Source: Voacanga thouarsii
Lineage: Eukaryota > Streptophyta > Magnoliopsida > Gentianales > Apocynaceae
Reading direction: 5' to 3'
Assembly: GCA_026120185.1 (NCBI GenBank)
Contig: JANUWF010002285.1
Location: forward strand, 992,001-1,056,000
Length of the DNA stretch: 64,000 nucleotides
Both the position numbers and the translations under genes were made by a program. Positions 22,934-34,052 of this stretch are shown here, in pieces. The number at the start of each line of letters is the position of its first letter. Within the stretch, counting starts at the first letter, position 1. The notes under the pieces were generated by a model. That model searched no databases and was not told the DNA's origin. It saw only the letters and a program-made list of their open reading frames with translations.

Positions 22934-23764
22934 CTAGGTCTTGGGCTGGGTCGTTGCGTTTCCCTTCTTTTTCTTGAACTTTCTGGGCTTGGGCCTAGTT
23001 CTAGAAGACGAAACCTTGGTAATCATAGCCTTAGATTGTAACTTCATGACCTTCTCTGCCATCTGGAGCTCCTTCATCAACTCAGTTAAACCCATGCTCA
23101 ATTTGTTCATGTTATAGTTCAACTTGAACTAAGTAAAGGAACTCGGTAGAGATTCGAGAATCATGTCCACTTGGCTCTCGGAGTCAATGACAGCCCCAAA
23201 GATTTTTGCCTCCTTAAAAGAAGCAATCATCTTGAGCATATGCTCTCTGACTGATGCTCTTTGAGCCTTCTTAGTGTTAATGATGGTTCGAAGAGCCTCC
23301 TGCCTTACAGGCTGGCTGTTATCCACGAACATCGTGGCTAATAATTGAGTTATGTCATACGCAGTGGTCATGTTCTCATGTTTGGATTGTAGCACGTTAG
23401 ACATGGAGGCCAACAAGTAACAACGAGCCATCTCGTCGGCCTTTTTCCATGCCTTCTTAGCCTCACGCTCCTCGGCAGTGGAACCCTCCCCGATAACAGG
23501 GAAGGTTTCGTAAAGGACGTACTTATACTCCTCGGCTGTGAGTATTATGTCCAGATTCTTCTTCCAGTCCACATAGTTTGGTCCCATTAGCTTATTCTCT
23601 CGGAGAATGATGGCCAATAGACTAAAAGAACCTCCCACTATTTCTAAAAAATCAAAAAATAAAAGAAAAAAAGATTCAGTTTGTGAAAACAAAACAAATA
23701 TGTGCACATTATCCTTATTATCAAAACTGATAATAATCAATTTGGCTCTTAGAAAAACTGACAT
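22934..23764 (-). pseudogene. Inner copia B gag
   Basis: The minus strand encodes copia gag: ENKLMGPNYVDWKKNLDIIL and EEYKYVLYET near the start, a W-rich capsid core with AKKAWKKADEMARCYLLASM, LESLPSSF near the middle, and a basic PRKFKKKKGN stretch. The nucleocapsid knuckle below 22934 (CFKQGLKGHWKK) has lost a Cys. The biological start is probably inside the open frame, near the RENKLMGPNYVDW stretch. Upstream residues in the frame are leader. One frame break lies at about 23125. Confidence 0.85.
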
Positions 23765-24630
23765 AGCTTCTTGGAAAGATTAACAATTTCCTAAGCTAAG
23801 TGTGTTAACCACTACAAATTAATTTCCCTTCTAAGTAATGATCCAGAAGATAACCCCATTGAGGCATTGAGGGGATGGCCGTTTTCTCTCATTTCCTATG
23901 GACATACCTCACACTATGACTTCTAACGAGGGGCTGGCCGATCATAGTATGTGCCCCGAGTTATTAATTACATTCCTCCATTAGATCTAGATCCTTGTGG
24001 TATCCCCATCCTATACGGGTTCACTCTCAGGGTAACACGAGGGGACCCACGATCTCTAATGAGAATCGTGATAGAAGTCGTGGGGCCATTGGTACCCCTC
24101 ACCTACTTTGTCTTTTAAAACAAGGGTTTTCTGAAAATTATCTTTTTGAAAATTTCCATTAAGTTTTCTCTTAACTCAAAAATAAAATGTCTAAATCTAT
24201 AAAAATCTCTATGTCAAGGTTTATATCCTTTAAGAGTTTTTTTCCAAGGACTAATTTTATTAAAGTTAAAAACTTAATGATTTAAAAAATATTCCAATTA
24301 AAACTTTCTAGAGACTTTGGTCTCAAGTTTATTTGACAAAACAATTTTTCTTGTGCCAAAATAAAACAAAATGGCTTTCTATTTTAACCTTACAAAAATA
24401 TCTAAATCCAATATATTTTCTATGTCAAGGATTAAATCATTTGAGAAAATATCTAAGGATTAATTGGTTGTTCAAGTTAAAATAACCATTTAATTTGTAG
24501 AAAAAAATGTTTTCCTTGTCAAAAACTTTCCCAAAGACATTGGTCTTTGAGAAAACATGCACATAGGTACTAAAAATAAATAGCATGCTAGAAAATAGTA
24601 GACGTTTTCATGCTCTTCTATTTTTCAAAC
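23765..24630 (-). other. Leader of inner copia B
   Basis: About 870 bp is untranslated and collinear with the outer B leader at 34020-34052 and 35573-36370. Its left part is well conserved between the copies (for example CATTTCCTATGGACATACCTC), and its right part is AT-rich. The right end has lost roughly 0.8 kb of leader, the PBS and the first 1 kb of the LTR, relative to outer B. Confidence 0.7.
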
Positions 24631-25452
24631 CTACTGGTGTAATGACTAAAATACCCCTCTATACACCGCCGTACATTTAGAGAGGAAGAAGTGTACTAAC
24701 ACTCCTCTAAATGACATATTCCATTCTTGGGCCTCTAGTCCAATGATCCACGACCTCTTGGATTGTTTCCGCTTTCCAAGGGAGCTACCCTAAAGCAAAC
24801 ATCCAAGTCATGTTTACCAAGGCCCTGGATATTTAGATCATTCAGACAACCATAAGGGGCAATATAGTATAGAAACTATCTTGTACAAGTCTGTCTTAAC
24901 TAACTAGTCACACATACCTAACATGCAAGTATATTAGCCCTACGATAGAACCTTAACTATAGCATATCAAAGCATATGCTTCCAGCTTCGTCAGACCACC
25001 AACTTATACTCAAATTGTAGAGTACTAGTCCACGCTGTAGCGGTAGTAGTCTAGGTTTCTACCATATAGTACTTTTAGAAATCATTACTACAAGTCCTGT
25101 TCTACGTATTTGAAATACGCTTATGTCATAAAGTGAGTGGACTACTCACTTGCTAAAGGTAAGCCATTCCCCATTTAGAATTCACAACATAATAACTTAG
25201 AGATGATGAGATTCCCATTCTCATCAATCGGTTAAGAACGAATGTTTATGTGTTAAGTAACCCATGATCCATACCTTACTATGAAAGACTTCCATTCACA
25301 TGGACCACTTACTTAAACATAATGGGTCTTTTCCAAATGTAATTGAGCACAAATAAAATTATAAATTCACAAACAATTTCTGAAAATAAATTCTTTTATT
25401 AAAACATTCAATTTTTACATTAGAATGCTAGTCTAAGACGGCATACATCCCA
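24631..25452 (-). repeat. Truncated 5' LTR of inner copia B
   Basis: It matches 8334-9160 of the 3' LTR from CTACTGGTGTAATGAC to CATACATCCCA, and the inner 1 kb of the LTR is gone. The junction with leader sequence is at about 24630. The two LTRs differ by about 9% by eye over the shared part. Confidence 0.87.
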
Positions 25453-25457
25453 ATAAA

Positions 25458-26440
25458 TGCATCAATGTCATAAAAGTACTAGGTGCATTTGATAACCTAA
25501 ATGGCATTACAAGCCACTCATATAAACCCTTTTTGGTCTTAAATGCAGTTTTCCATTCATCATCTTCCCTAATCCTAATATGATGATATCCAGATTTCAA
25601 ATTAAATTTTGAAAATACACATGATTCATGCAATTCATCCAATAAATCATGGAGCCTAGGGATAGGGTAACAATATTTTATCGTTATGCTGTTAATGGCC
25701 CTACAATTAACATACATTCTCTATGATCCATCTTTCTTAGGCACCAACAATACTGTAACTGCACTTGGACTCAAACTCTCTCGAACATGGCCTTTCCTGA
25801 GCAACTCCTCAACTTGCTTTTGTAGCTCCTTAGCTTCTTCAGGTTTGCATCTATAAGCTGGTCTGTTTGGAATGACAGCCCCCAGAATGAAATCAATCTG
25901 ATGCTCTATTTCTCGGACGGGTGGCAATCCTTCGAGTATTTCTTTTGGAAATACATCTTGAAATTTTTCAACAAGACCTGCAATTTCACAAGGTAAAAAA
26001 AAAAAAGTAGTTTCATTAGTAGTCAAATAAATGCCTTTACAAATTAAGAGAGACGCTAGTTACTTAGCTTTAATAGCTGCTACCACCTCTCTCTCTTTTG
26101 CAAAGAAATTTACTTGTTTCTTATCTCTTCTCCCTTGTTTTCCCTCTCTCTTTTCCTATTCTTCTTTCTCGGTGTTCTCTCTCTCGATTTTTTTCTCATT
26201 TTCTTGAACACTCTTTTTCTTTGCCTTTTCTCTTATGATCTTTTGATCTTTTCTCACTTCACTTGGAGATATAGGCCAAAGAATGAATTTCTTTCCTTCC
26301 TTATACATAGTGTAGCTGATTTTCTTCTCGTCATGCATTACTCCCCTATCATATTGCTATGGTCTCCCTAAAACTAGGTGGCCTGCCTACATAGGAAAAA
26401 CATCGCACAAGATCTCATCCTTATACTTTCCCATGTCAAT
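25458..26440 (-). pseudogene. Gypsy F RT N-terminal half
   Basis: On the minus strand: GLVEKFQDVFPKEILEGLPP, EAKELQKQVEELLRKGHVRES and PKKDGS (26026-25721). A stop follows, then [39 protein letters not shown] and [18 protein letters not shown] (25717-25458). The FSKIDL-type motif is FNL, so the first catalytic Asp is changed to Asn. The RT ends at FMTLMH where inner copia B is inserted, and resumes at 7342. Confidence 0.9.
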
Positions 26441-26700
26441 TGCAATCAAGGCTTATTTATTAACCTTGAATTCCCCACTTTCATTTAGCCATTGCAACTT
26501 GTAGTGTTGCGGATGCTTCCTTATTTCTAAGCCTATGTCTTCCATCTCACTATCACTTATAATATTGGTGCAACTCCCACTATCAATGATTATGTTGCAA
26601 GGTACTTGGTTGATCAAGCATATAAAAGATATTCTCCCTCTGTTGATGATGCTCATCCTCCTTCACTTGCGTACTCAATGATCTCCTCGCTATACCAAGT
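26441..26700 (-). pseudogene. Gypsy F protease
   Basis: The minus strand (26656-26453) reads INQVPCNIIIDSGSCTNIIS, with the DSG active site of a retropepsin-like aspartic protease, followed by KHPQHYKLQWLNESGEFKV. It is framed by gag upstream and RT downstream, in the usual gypsy order. The next stop is close by, and the frame is not continuous with RT. Confidence 0.82.
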
Positions 26701-28031
26701 AAGTCACACACTTGCCCAATTTCTTCACCTTCTTCACTCAAAATTTCTTCTTCTTTTTGAATTTCCTCCAATTTCTCATATTCCTCTTCCTTGGATGAAA
26801 TCTTACAGAAGGCCTTTGTGTACATCACTCTCTTACTTGGGCATTTGTGTGCCATATGTCTATATCCCAAATAATGAAAGCACTTGATATCCTGGCTCCT
26901 TAGCTTCTAAATAGCCTTTCTTTTATCTCTATTCCCTTCTTCCTTCGATTTATTAATCTCCTTAGGTTGTGGACTTAGAACTCCTTCCTTTTTAGGTATC
27001 AGCTCAGAGAATTCCTTAGGAGAAGAAATTGGTTGGCCTTTTCTTCAATTGTTTTTCTACCTTCATTACCATGTGCACCACTTTTTCAAGGTTTCATATG
27101 AATGCAACTCGACTACATTGGCTATCTACTAGTTCAATCCACTTAGAAATCTTGTTTTAGTGGTACATGGATCTTCATTAATAACTGCCCTCATCATTAG
27201 CACTTCATGCTCTTAGTGAAAATCTTTAACACTTCTATTCCCCTATCTTAGCATTTCCAGCCTTTGATATAGCTCATTGTAATAGTGGTGCAGTACAAAC
27301 CTCGCCCTCATGAGATTTTTCATCAATTCCCATGTACCAACGTCTTTTCTCCAATTCTTCTTCTATTAGCCAAAACCTGCTCCTACCATACCAATGCATA
27401 GTCTGAAAATCCTAATACTGCCAATTTCACCTTATTTCTTTCACTATAATCTTGGCAATCAAAAAGAATTTTCATTTTTCGTTCCCATTCAAAAAATGCC
27501 TCGGGATCACTTTTCCCTGGGAATTGTGGTACTTTCATTTTGATATTTTTTAATTCCCGCTCTCCCTAATTTTTATCTCTCCTTCTATCACTCATCATAT
27601 TACCCTGATATTGTTCTCCATAGTCTTCCTTCGGGTATCCCTCTTCCCACTCAAATTCTCTCTTAATATTTCTTTCAACTTCCCTCATATCACCAAATCG
27701 CCTTCGGCCTTTTTCCTCTACCTCATCTCAACCTATTTCTCTCTCCTCTCATAAGAACCTAATGATATCCACCAACTGAATATTCATCCTATTCTTCTCT
27801 AGGTAGTGTATTCATGAGAGGCATGTTGTAAGCTTCTGGTTGCTCTTATCCCCTCATTTGACTGGCGGTATATGTTTGGCCTTGTTGAGCTCGGAGTTCA
27901 GTTATCTCCCTCCAAATGTCCTCCATACTCATTTGCAATAAAACGAGGGTTTCAAGAAGATTTCCTGGATCCTCTTGTGGCCTACTTGCTCCACCGAAAT
28001 TTAGCCTAGTCGGTTCCTCTCCTTGAGTCAT
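26701..28031 (-). pseudogene. Gypsy F gag
   Basis: It starts at Met 28031 (MTQGEEPTRLNFGG) and has a coiled N-terminus (LLETLVLLQMSMEDI). The capsid part is broken by many stops between 27846 and 26900. The nucleocapsid is recognisable as CFHYLGYRHMAHKC near 26870, with the second Cys of the CCHC knuckle changed to Tyr. A Glu-rich stretch (EEEYEKLEEIQKEEEI) leads to the protease. Confidence 0.75.
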
Positions 28032-28720
28032 TGTTGGAGTTTAGATTGATATTCCTACAAAAAGAGTTACAAGAACAAAAATAGAAATTGGTTTTCTCAT
28101 TCACTTCCTAAGTGTTTGCACTCCACTATTATGTTTGTACTCCTTTACTTTTTCAAATTAGAATCTTTCTCTCTTGCCTTTTTCCTTCACTCAATGTTTC
28201 ACTTGTTCAACCAAATTCCTCCCCAATTTCAAAGGGTTTAGTTCACCTTAGTCTATCAACCCTAAGGATGCTTCAATATAAGGGTCTTAGGATGATAATC
28301 TTAGTTAATACTTAGAAGTCAAGAAACAAGTTGAAAACAAGGTGTTCGCAACACACAACAAAGAAAAGATAAATTGAAGAAAATAATGAAACGGTTAATG
28401 GAATAATACTATTGTTTAAGCCACATTCTTTCTTTGGGACATTTCATTAAACATACGGTGTTCATAATGTATGGTCTTTGAGACTTTTTATCAAACACCA
28501 TATGTGCAAGACTTTCCTATGGAACTTTGTAAGTAAATCCCTTTCTAAGCAAGCCCAATATAATTACAACAACAAAAATTAATATATTCCCAAGGATCTT
28601 TCTTCAACAAATCATTCTTATTCCTTTTTTATTATTTTTTTATACAAGAAACTCAAGATCAAACAACACTCTAGATTTGATAGACCCAAGCTAAGATAGA
28701 GATCTAAGCTTATCCTTTCA
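28032..28720 (-). other. Leader of gypsy F
   Basis: About 690 bp lies between PBS and gag. It is AT-rich, with no convincing frame on either strand. Confidence 0.6.
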
Positions 28721-28729
28721 CTGATACCA
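28721..28729 (-). promoter_or_regulatory. Primer-binding site of gypsy F
   Basis: The minus strand reads TGGTATCAG, 3 nt from the inner end of the 5' LTR. This fits the 3' end of plant initiator tRNA-Met (TGGTATCAGAGC type); the match after the ninth base is degenerate. Confidence 0.8.
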
Positions 28730-28732
28730 AAT

Positions 28733-29851
28733 TGGATATGATCTTGAGGGAGAAAGTCTTTCAAGATCTAAAAGTGGCTTTTGTTTGGACATAAACAAAG
28801 TAGAAGGATTTCAACACAAGCATAGCAAACAAGAAAAAGACATAAAGAGATCAAGAAAAGTAACAAAGAAATACCTTTTTCTACAAACAAAGAACCCTAA
28901 AAGAATTAGCTTTTAGAACCCTAAATTTAGTAGATAAGTTCTACCACAACAACACCTTAGAACCCTTGACTTAGCAAGAAATCAAGAACTAAAAGAATAG
29001 GGAATTGTGGGCATTCAAACAAGAAACAACAAGAACCCTAAATGACATACAAGAAGAACCCTTGTTGGTTTCTTAGTCAAATTATCGTTAGAGTTTATAG
29101 ACACTTACTCAAGGGTGGACTAAGCCCTTAGGTAAGTCTTGTCTTGAAGTTGAACAAGGAATCCCTCTATGCTTCAAGCCTTTAAGATGAATCTTCATTC
29201 ATGTTAAAATGTTTAATAATGTTGTTCTTGTTCTTACAATACAAAGCATTATATAATGATGTTCTGTTCCTGAACTAAAACACTTTTAAATATTATAAAA
29301 TGACCCCAAATATAGAGGAAAAATGTTAGGGTCAGATCCAGAGTAGGGCCGGTGTTGTGTAGGTCTACTAGGGATGGCGTTAGGTTTATTCTGGAGGAAC
29401 AGTACACGTTAACAAAAAGTTGGAATTAAAACGAAGCTTTTTTTTTTCCTGTACATAGATGGCGTCGGGTTGGCCTAGTAGGGCCGGTGCCGGGTGTGTT
29501 TTGTTGGAATAGTACATCCGTTAAAATTTAAGGAATTCTGGAAGCTCACAACTAGTGCCTGGTAGGGCTACTCTAGCTGGTGCCACGTCTATTCTACTGG
29601 GTAATGTTTCTGCCCGAATTGTATCCGATTGACATTCTTCATACACCAGCAGCATGGTCCGTTCTCGATCCTCTTCTAGTAATGTCCATATGCTATCCTA
29701 CTTGATATAAGCTTGTAGATATGCTTGAAGATTATATTGGAATTGTTTGAAACGGGCTCTTCTCAACTGACCTGGCAAGTTTAGCTTTGTTCCAATTTCG
29801 TCCTCTCCCATTTCTTGAGCTCGATCCCCTTAGCTGGATTGATTCCTATCA
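28733..29851 (-). repeat. 5' LTR of gypsy F
   Basis: This 1119-bp LTR runs TGGATATGATCTTGAGG to GATTCCTATCA on the plus strand. It pairs with 632-1733. Beyond 29851 the outer copia resumes (CTTGTACACCTACTTACACCC, matching 18535). Confidence 0.9.
29345..29600 (-). repeat. Three GC-box modules in gypsy F 5' LTR
   Basis: Units start near 29345, 29461 and 29551. The middle one reads GGCGTCGGGTTGG, then CTAGTAGGG, then CCGGTGCCGGGT and GTTTTGTTGG. The others are more degenerate (GCCGGTGTTG; CTGGTGCCACG). Spacing is 90-116 nt. Confidence 0.7.
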
Positions 29852-29856
29852 GCTCC

Positions 29857-30525
29857 CCTCTTTCTCTTGTACACCTACTTACACCCAATGGGTTACAAGA
29901 TCCTAAACCTGATTCAAGTACATAGACTCAATCTCGGTTTTCATTATTTCATGCCATAGGTTTACATCGACATTAGCAATAGCCTCATCGTATCAAGTAG
30001 GATCTTGTTCCTGATGGTCAGAGACTAGGTCAAAAGCCTATCCAGTCTATCTTTCTAGAACCTTAGATATCCTCCCACTACAACAAGGCTCCATTTGTAC
30101 AGGTTCCTGAGATTGTGCCTCTTCTTGTTCTATAATCGAGTTAGAAGAAGTAGTTTTAGAAGATAACTTCTCCTCAAGTTCCAACCTAATTGAACCTTTA
30201 GTGGATATACTTTGATCATCCTCTAAGCATCTAGCATTAGTACTCACAAGTACCTTTTGCTCATTGGGATGAAAAAAGTAACCACCCTTTGTACCTTTTG
30301 GATCCCCAACAAAATAGCATAATTTTGACCTTGGTTCTAACTTGTCTCCCTTGATTAGTATATAAGTTGGACAATCCCATATCTTAAGGTGATTTAGACT
30401 TGGCTTATGCCCAGTCCACATCTCATAGGATGTCCTAGGTACTCACTTGGAAGGCACCAAGTTCACAATGTATGCTGCTATTTCTAGGGTATATCCCTGA
30501 AAAGATAGTGGAAGAGTAGTATGAG
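29857..30525 (-). pseudogene. Outer copia B integrase C-terminus and RT N-terminus
   Basis: The minus strand (30421-30047) reads MWTGHKPSLNHLKIWDCPTY, KLCYFVGDPKGTKGGYF, NEQKVLVSTNARCLEDDQ, an acidic linker and a degraded RRSGR-like motif (CCSGRISKV). Stops follow into the RT N-terminus, which ends at gypsy F (29851). On the right it is cut at 30526 by solo LTR C, and the integrase core resumes at 32056. Confidence 0.88.
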
Positions 30526-30530
30526 ACATC

Positions 30531-32050
30531 TGTTGGGGATATGCCCTAGAGTCAATTTGTACTTATACTATTGTCATTATATTTTATATAATAATATGAG
30601 GCTTTCCTTTCCATGAATAGTGAGTTTTGTTTTGTTGGTCATCAAGTACGTGACTTGATAGTAAAACCCTACAATGACTATTCTAAAACTGTCCCTGATC
30701 GATTATTATTATTGGAATAATAATAAATTAAGATTAGTATGTTTGTGACTTGATGGCTATGTTTTACTGGCCATGGATATTTGTGATATCGAGTCAAGAC
30801 ATAAATAAATGTTAGAGAACATTGTATTGGTCATAACCCACTGTGAGAGTACTTCATGGAATATGTCATAAGTACTTTCTAGCCATAATAATATTGAAAG
30901 TCCTTCGACCTATATTCATCATAGTTTCCTACTTGATAAATTCTATATTTTGACATTGTCTAAAGTTGTCTTTAACCAGATAATAAATTAGACTACTGTT
31001 GGATATAGAATAAATCAAGGAGAGGAATATGATTGATTGTGAAGGAATTTGTCCCTCTCAGTTATGGGAAAGATATCCATGGGCCCCTTGATAAGTTAGA
31101 CTGTTAAAAATGTATGGTCGTGCTCAAATATATCAATCTAAGATATTGATATCATTTGTTTGAACAGTCTACTATGAAATCAAGAAATAATTGATTAAGC
31201 TTAATAAGGATGACATGCTCCGTGCCTTATACTTAATCTGGATATCGTGTGACAAAAGGACTAAATATAAAATTATGGTTTGGTTCAAAGAGATCACCGA
31301 TCTTCATTTAACTTGGATAGTTATAATGTTTTGCTAGAAACCACTTATAACTTGTGGGCCATTTAAATATGATTTAGGCAGACTGCCAGTGTTAAATGAA
31401 CCTATAGGGTCATACAATAAGCGAACTTGTTAGGTTATTTTTCTGGTGACTAGGTTTGATGAATTTGGAAATATGTCTTAGTTAATCGTACTTAAAAAAT
31501 TTATCGGATACAATGAATCTGGAAATATGTCCACATTCGATGTATCTGGATGATGTCCAGATTATAAGAATCTGACTCGGTAAATTAATTAGTTAAATTA
31601 CCAAGATAATGACAGAATCTTATCATATCAGTTTTAATTTAATTTGAATTTAAATTAGAATATGATAAGATATTATTAGGGTTGGACTCTAAGAGGTTCG
31701 GGGGTTTCTAAGAAAACCCTAGCCGTTTTTTCAATAGTCCAATTTTTTGGTTGAGAACATTCGTGCCATTCTCTACCAGAAAAGGAAAAAAAAACCTCTC
31801 AAACCCTAGGCGCTAGCACTCCCCGGGTATCGAGTGAGTTCGCGGTGTGTATTCGATAGAGGACGTTCGCATACTGCAGCATCTGGTGATTGTTCGGGTT
31901 GAACGTACAACAGCGCAACCAGAATCGAAGGATTTCGATTACAGTAACCAGAGGTAATTCTTAAACCTTAGATCTTCTTAATCGTTTACTTGGGTCCTCG
32001 GGAGGGATTCGTGGATGTTTTCCGCGTTTAGGAGTCCACAAATTCTAACA
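30531..32050 (+). mobile_element. Solo LTR of copia family C, TSD ACATC
   Basis: This 1520-bp LTR runs TGTTGGGGATATGCCCTAGAG to CACAAATTCTAACA. It is flanked by perfect ACATC duplications (30526-30530, 32051-32055). It has no internal domain. The orientation is plus, opposite to the host copia. It matches 19048-20563 nearly throughout. The uninterrupted target can be read in inner B near 21960 (CATACGACATCATG). Confidence 0.95.
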
Positions 32051-32055
32051 ACATC

Positions 32056-33060
32056 ATGCTTTAGACCATTTTCATCGATATCCTATTCCTTCTCTCAGCT
32101 ATTCCATCTTGCTAGGATGTTCTCGGTGCAGAGAGTTGAGATATTATCCCATGATGTACTATGTAGTCCTTAAATTTACCAAGGAGGTATTTTTCACCAC
32201 GACCTTATCGTAAGGTCTTCATTAGTTTACTTGTCCGATGCTCCACTTTAGCATTAAACTTTTTGAACTTGTTAAAAGTGTCAGACTTACATCTCATCAA
32301 GTAAACATAACCATACCTTATATAATCATCTATGAAAGTGATGAAGTACTCGAACCCCCCTCTTGCTGGTGTAGACAAAGGACCACACATATCCGTATGA
32401 ACAAGACTCAGTGCCTCCTTAACTTTGTCCACTTTTTGGGTAAAGGATCTTTTGGTCATTTTTTTCATAAGACAAAATTCACATTGAGGCTGACTTTCCA
32501 ATCTCAATGAGTCTAAAGGCCCATTTTAGATTAACCTTTGAATTCTGGTTGAATTAATGTGACCCCAATGTTAATGCCAAATATATGAGTCATTGATATT
32601 GATCTTTCTCTTCTTGTTTAAAGGTTCAGACTGAGCATTATTTAATTGATTTTTAATAGGATTAATGAAAAATAGATTTTCATACATCAGCCCAGTACAT
32701 ATAACTTCTTTATTTCTATTGATAGTTATACTAGAATAAAAAGAAACAGAATATCCTTGATTTATTAGTTTTGCAACTGAAACCAAATTCTATCTAAAAT
32801 CAGGAATAAATAAAACATCCTTCAAAACAATTATTCTATTACAATCAAAAGTAAGTTTTAGTTCTCCTATCGCAAGGGCCCAAACTTGTGTTCTATTTCC
32901 TACGTGTAGTCCATGTTTGCCCTTTTAGAGTCTTCTAATCTTTCTAAACCCCTGCAAGGAGTTACAGATATGATCAGCGACTCCTGAATCAACAATCTAA
33001 GTCGAAGTTGATCCAATCACTAATATAAATTCTAGATAGAAAACATTACCTGTGCGGTTT
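32056..33060 (-). pseudogene. Outer copia B integrase core and pre-integrase domain
   Basis: On the minus strand: pre-integrase residues (32786-32571, VAKLINQGYSVSFY and IWH), PQCEFCLMKKMTKRSF, then the integrase core LVHTDMCGPLSTPARGGFEYF and DDYIRYGYVYLMR (first Asp kept). LMKTLR and a stop-disrupted RGGEYL region follow, where the second Asp is lost. A GIAERRNR-like motif near 32095 keeps the Glu. Stops and frame changes are frequent. Confidence 0.87.
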
Positions 33061-33860
33061 TTCTTGGCCTGAAGATCTCGACACTCATTTTTTCAGTGTC
33101 CTTTCTTCCCACATTTGAAGTATTTGCCCTTGGGTTTGTCTTTGAGCTGGGACTTGGGCTGGTGCACTACATTACCCTTCTTCTTTTTGAACTTTCTGGG
33201 CCTGGGCCCAATTCTTGAAGAAGAAGCCATCATAGCCTTAGCTTGTGGCTTCATGACATTCTTTGCCACTTAGAACTCCTTCATCAACTCAGTTAAACTC
33301 ATGTTTAAATTTTCATGTTGTAATTCAACTTGAATTGAGTAAAAGGGCCCAGTAGAGATTCGAGATCTAAATTCACTTGGCTCTCGGGGTCAATAACAGC
33401 CCCAAGACTTCCGCTTCCTCGAAAGCAGTAATCATTTTGAGCATGTTATCTCTGACTGATGCTCCCTCAGCCATCTTAGGGTTAATTATTGTTTGAAGAC
33501 CCTCCTACCTTGCGAGCCGGCTCTTACCCGCAAATATCGTGGGTAGTAATGTATTGATATCTTATACAGTTGCCATGTGCTCATGTTTGGATTGGAGCAC
33601 ATTTGAAATGGAGACTAGCATATAGCATCGTGGCATCTTATCAGCCTTTTTTCATGCCTTCTCAGCTTCATGCTCCTAATCGGTGGAACCTTCCCCGATC
33701 ACAGGACAGGTCTTATAAAGGACATACTTATACTCTTCAGCTGTGAGTATTATGTCTAGGTTCCTTTTCCAGTCCTAATAGTTAGGATTCGTTAGCTTAT
33801 TCTCATGGAGAATAACGGCTAAGGGACTGAAAGAATCTCTACCAACCATTTATGAAATTT
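33061..33860 (-). pseudogene. Outer copia B gag
   Basis: It aligns with inner B gag (22934-23764) but has many stops. The nucleocapsid (about 33105) reads YFKCGKKGH followed by a stop where Trp is expected. The region around 33440-33700 retains the capsid core pattern. The gag start is near 33850, next to the leader. No long open frame remains. Confidence 0.75.
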
Positions 33861-34052
33861 GAAAAATGAAAGAAATTCTTAGATTTGTGAAAACAAAAAA
33901 TTTTTCACTTTATCCTCATATTAAAATAATAATAGCTAACCTCATCACTATTATCTTTAACATGATTAATTTGGCTCTTAGGGAAACTGACATAGCTTAT
34001 TGGAAAGATTAACAGTTTCCTAAGCTTAGTGTGTTAACCACCACAAATTAAT

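Larger units (their letters stand above)
7348..25452 (-). mobile_element. Inner copia element 'B' inserted in gypsy F RT
   Basis: This minus-strand copia element has a 3' LTR at 7348-9160, RNase H/RT at 9180-10128 and 18435-19042, integrase and pre-integrase at 21807-22933, gag at 22934-23764, a leader at 23765-24630 and a truncated 5' LTR at 24631-25452. It interrupts the gypsy F RT between FMTLMH and VLQEYIG. ATAAT (7343-7347) and ATAAA (25453-25457) are the probable target duplication. It is a sister of outer B, so the same family inserted both before and after gypsy F. Three later elements lie in it: gypsy D, solo LTR C and solo LTR B. The overlapping parts of its two LTRs differ by about 9% by eye. 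Confidence 0.85.
632..29851 (-). mobile_element. Ty3/gypsy element 'F' inserted in outer copia B
   Basis: This minus-strand gypsy element has a 5' LTR at 28733-29851, PBS at 28721-28729, gag at 26701-28031, protease at 26441-26700, RT split between 25458-26440 and 5857-7342, RNase H and integrase at 5857-7154 and 3503-4049, a polypurine tract at 1734-1744 and a 3' LTR at 632-1733. The order gag-PR-RT-RH-IN is that of gypsy. The two LTRs differ by roughly 10% by eye, so it is old. Flanking copia bases (ending CACTC on the left, starting GCTCC on the right) fit an eroded target duplication when compared with the uninterrupted inner copia at about 18518. It hosts three later insertions: solo LTR A, solo LTR B and inner copia B. 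Confidence 0.85.
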
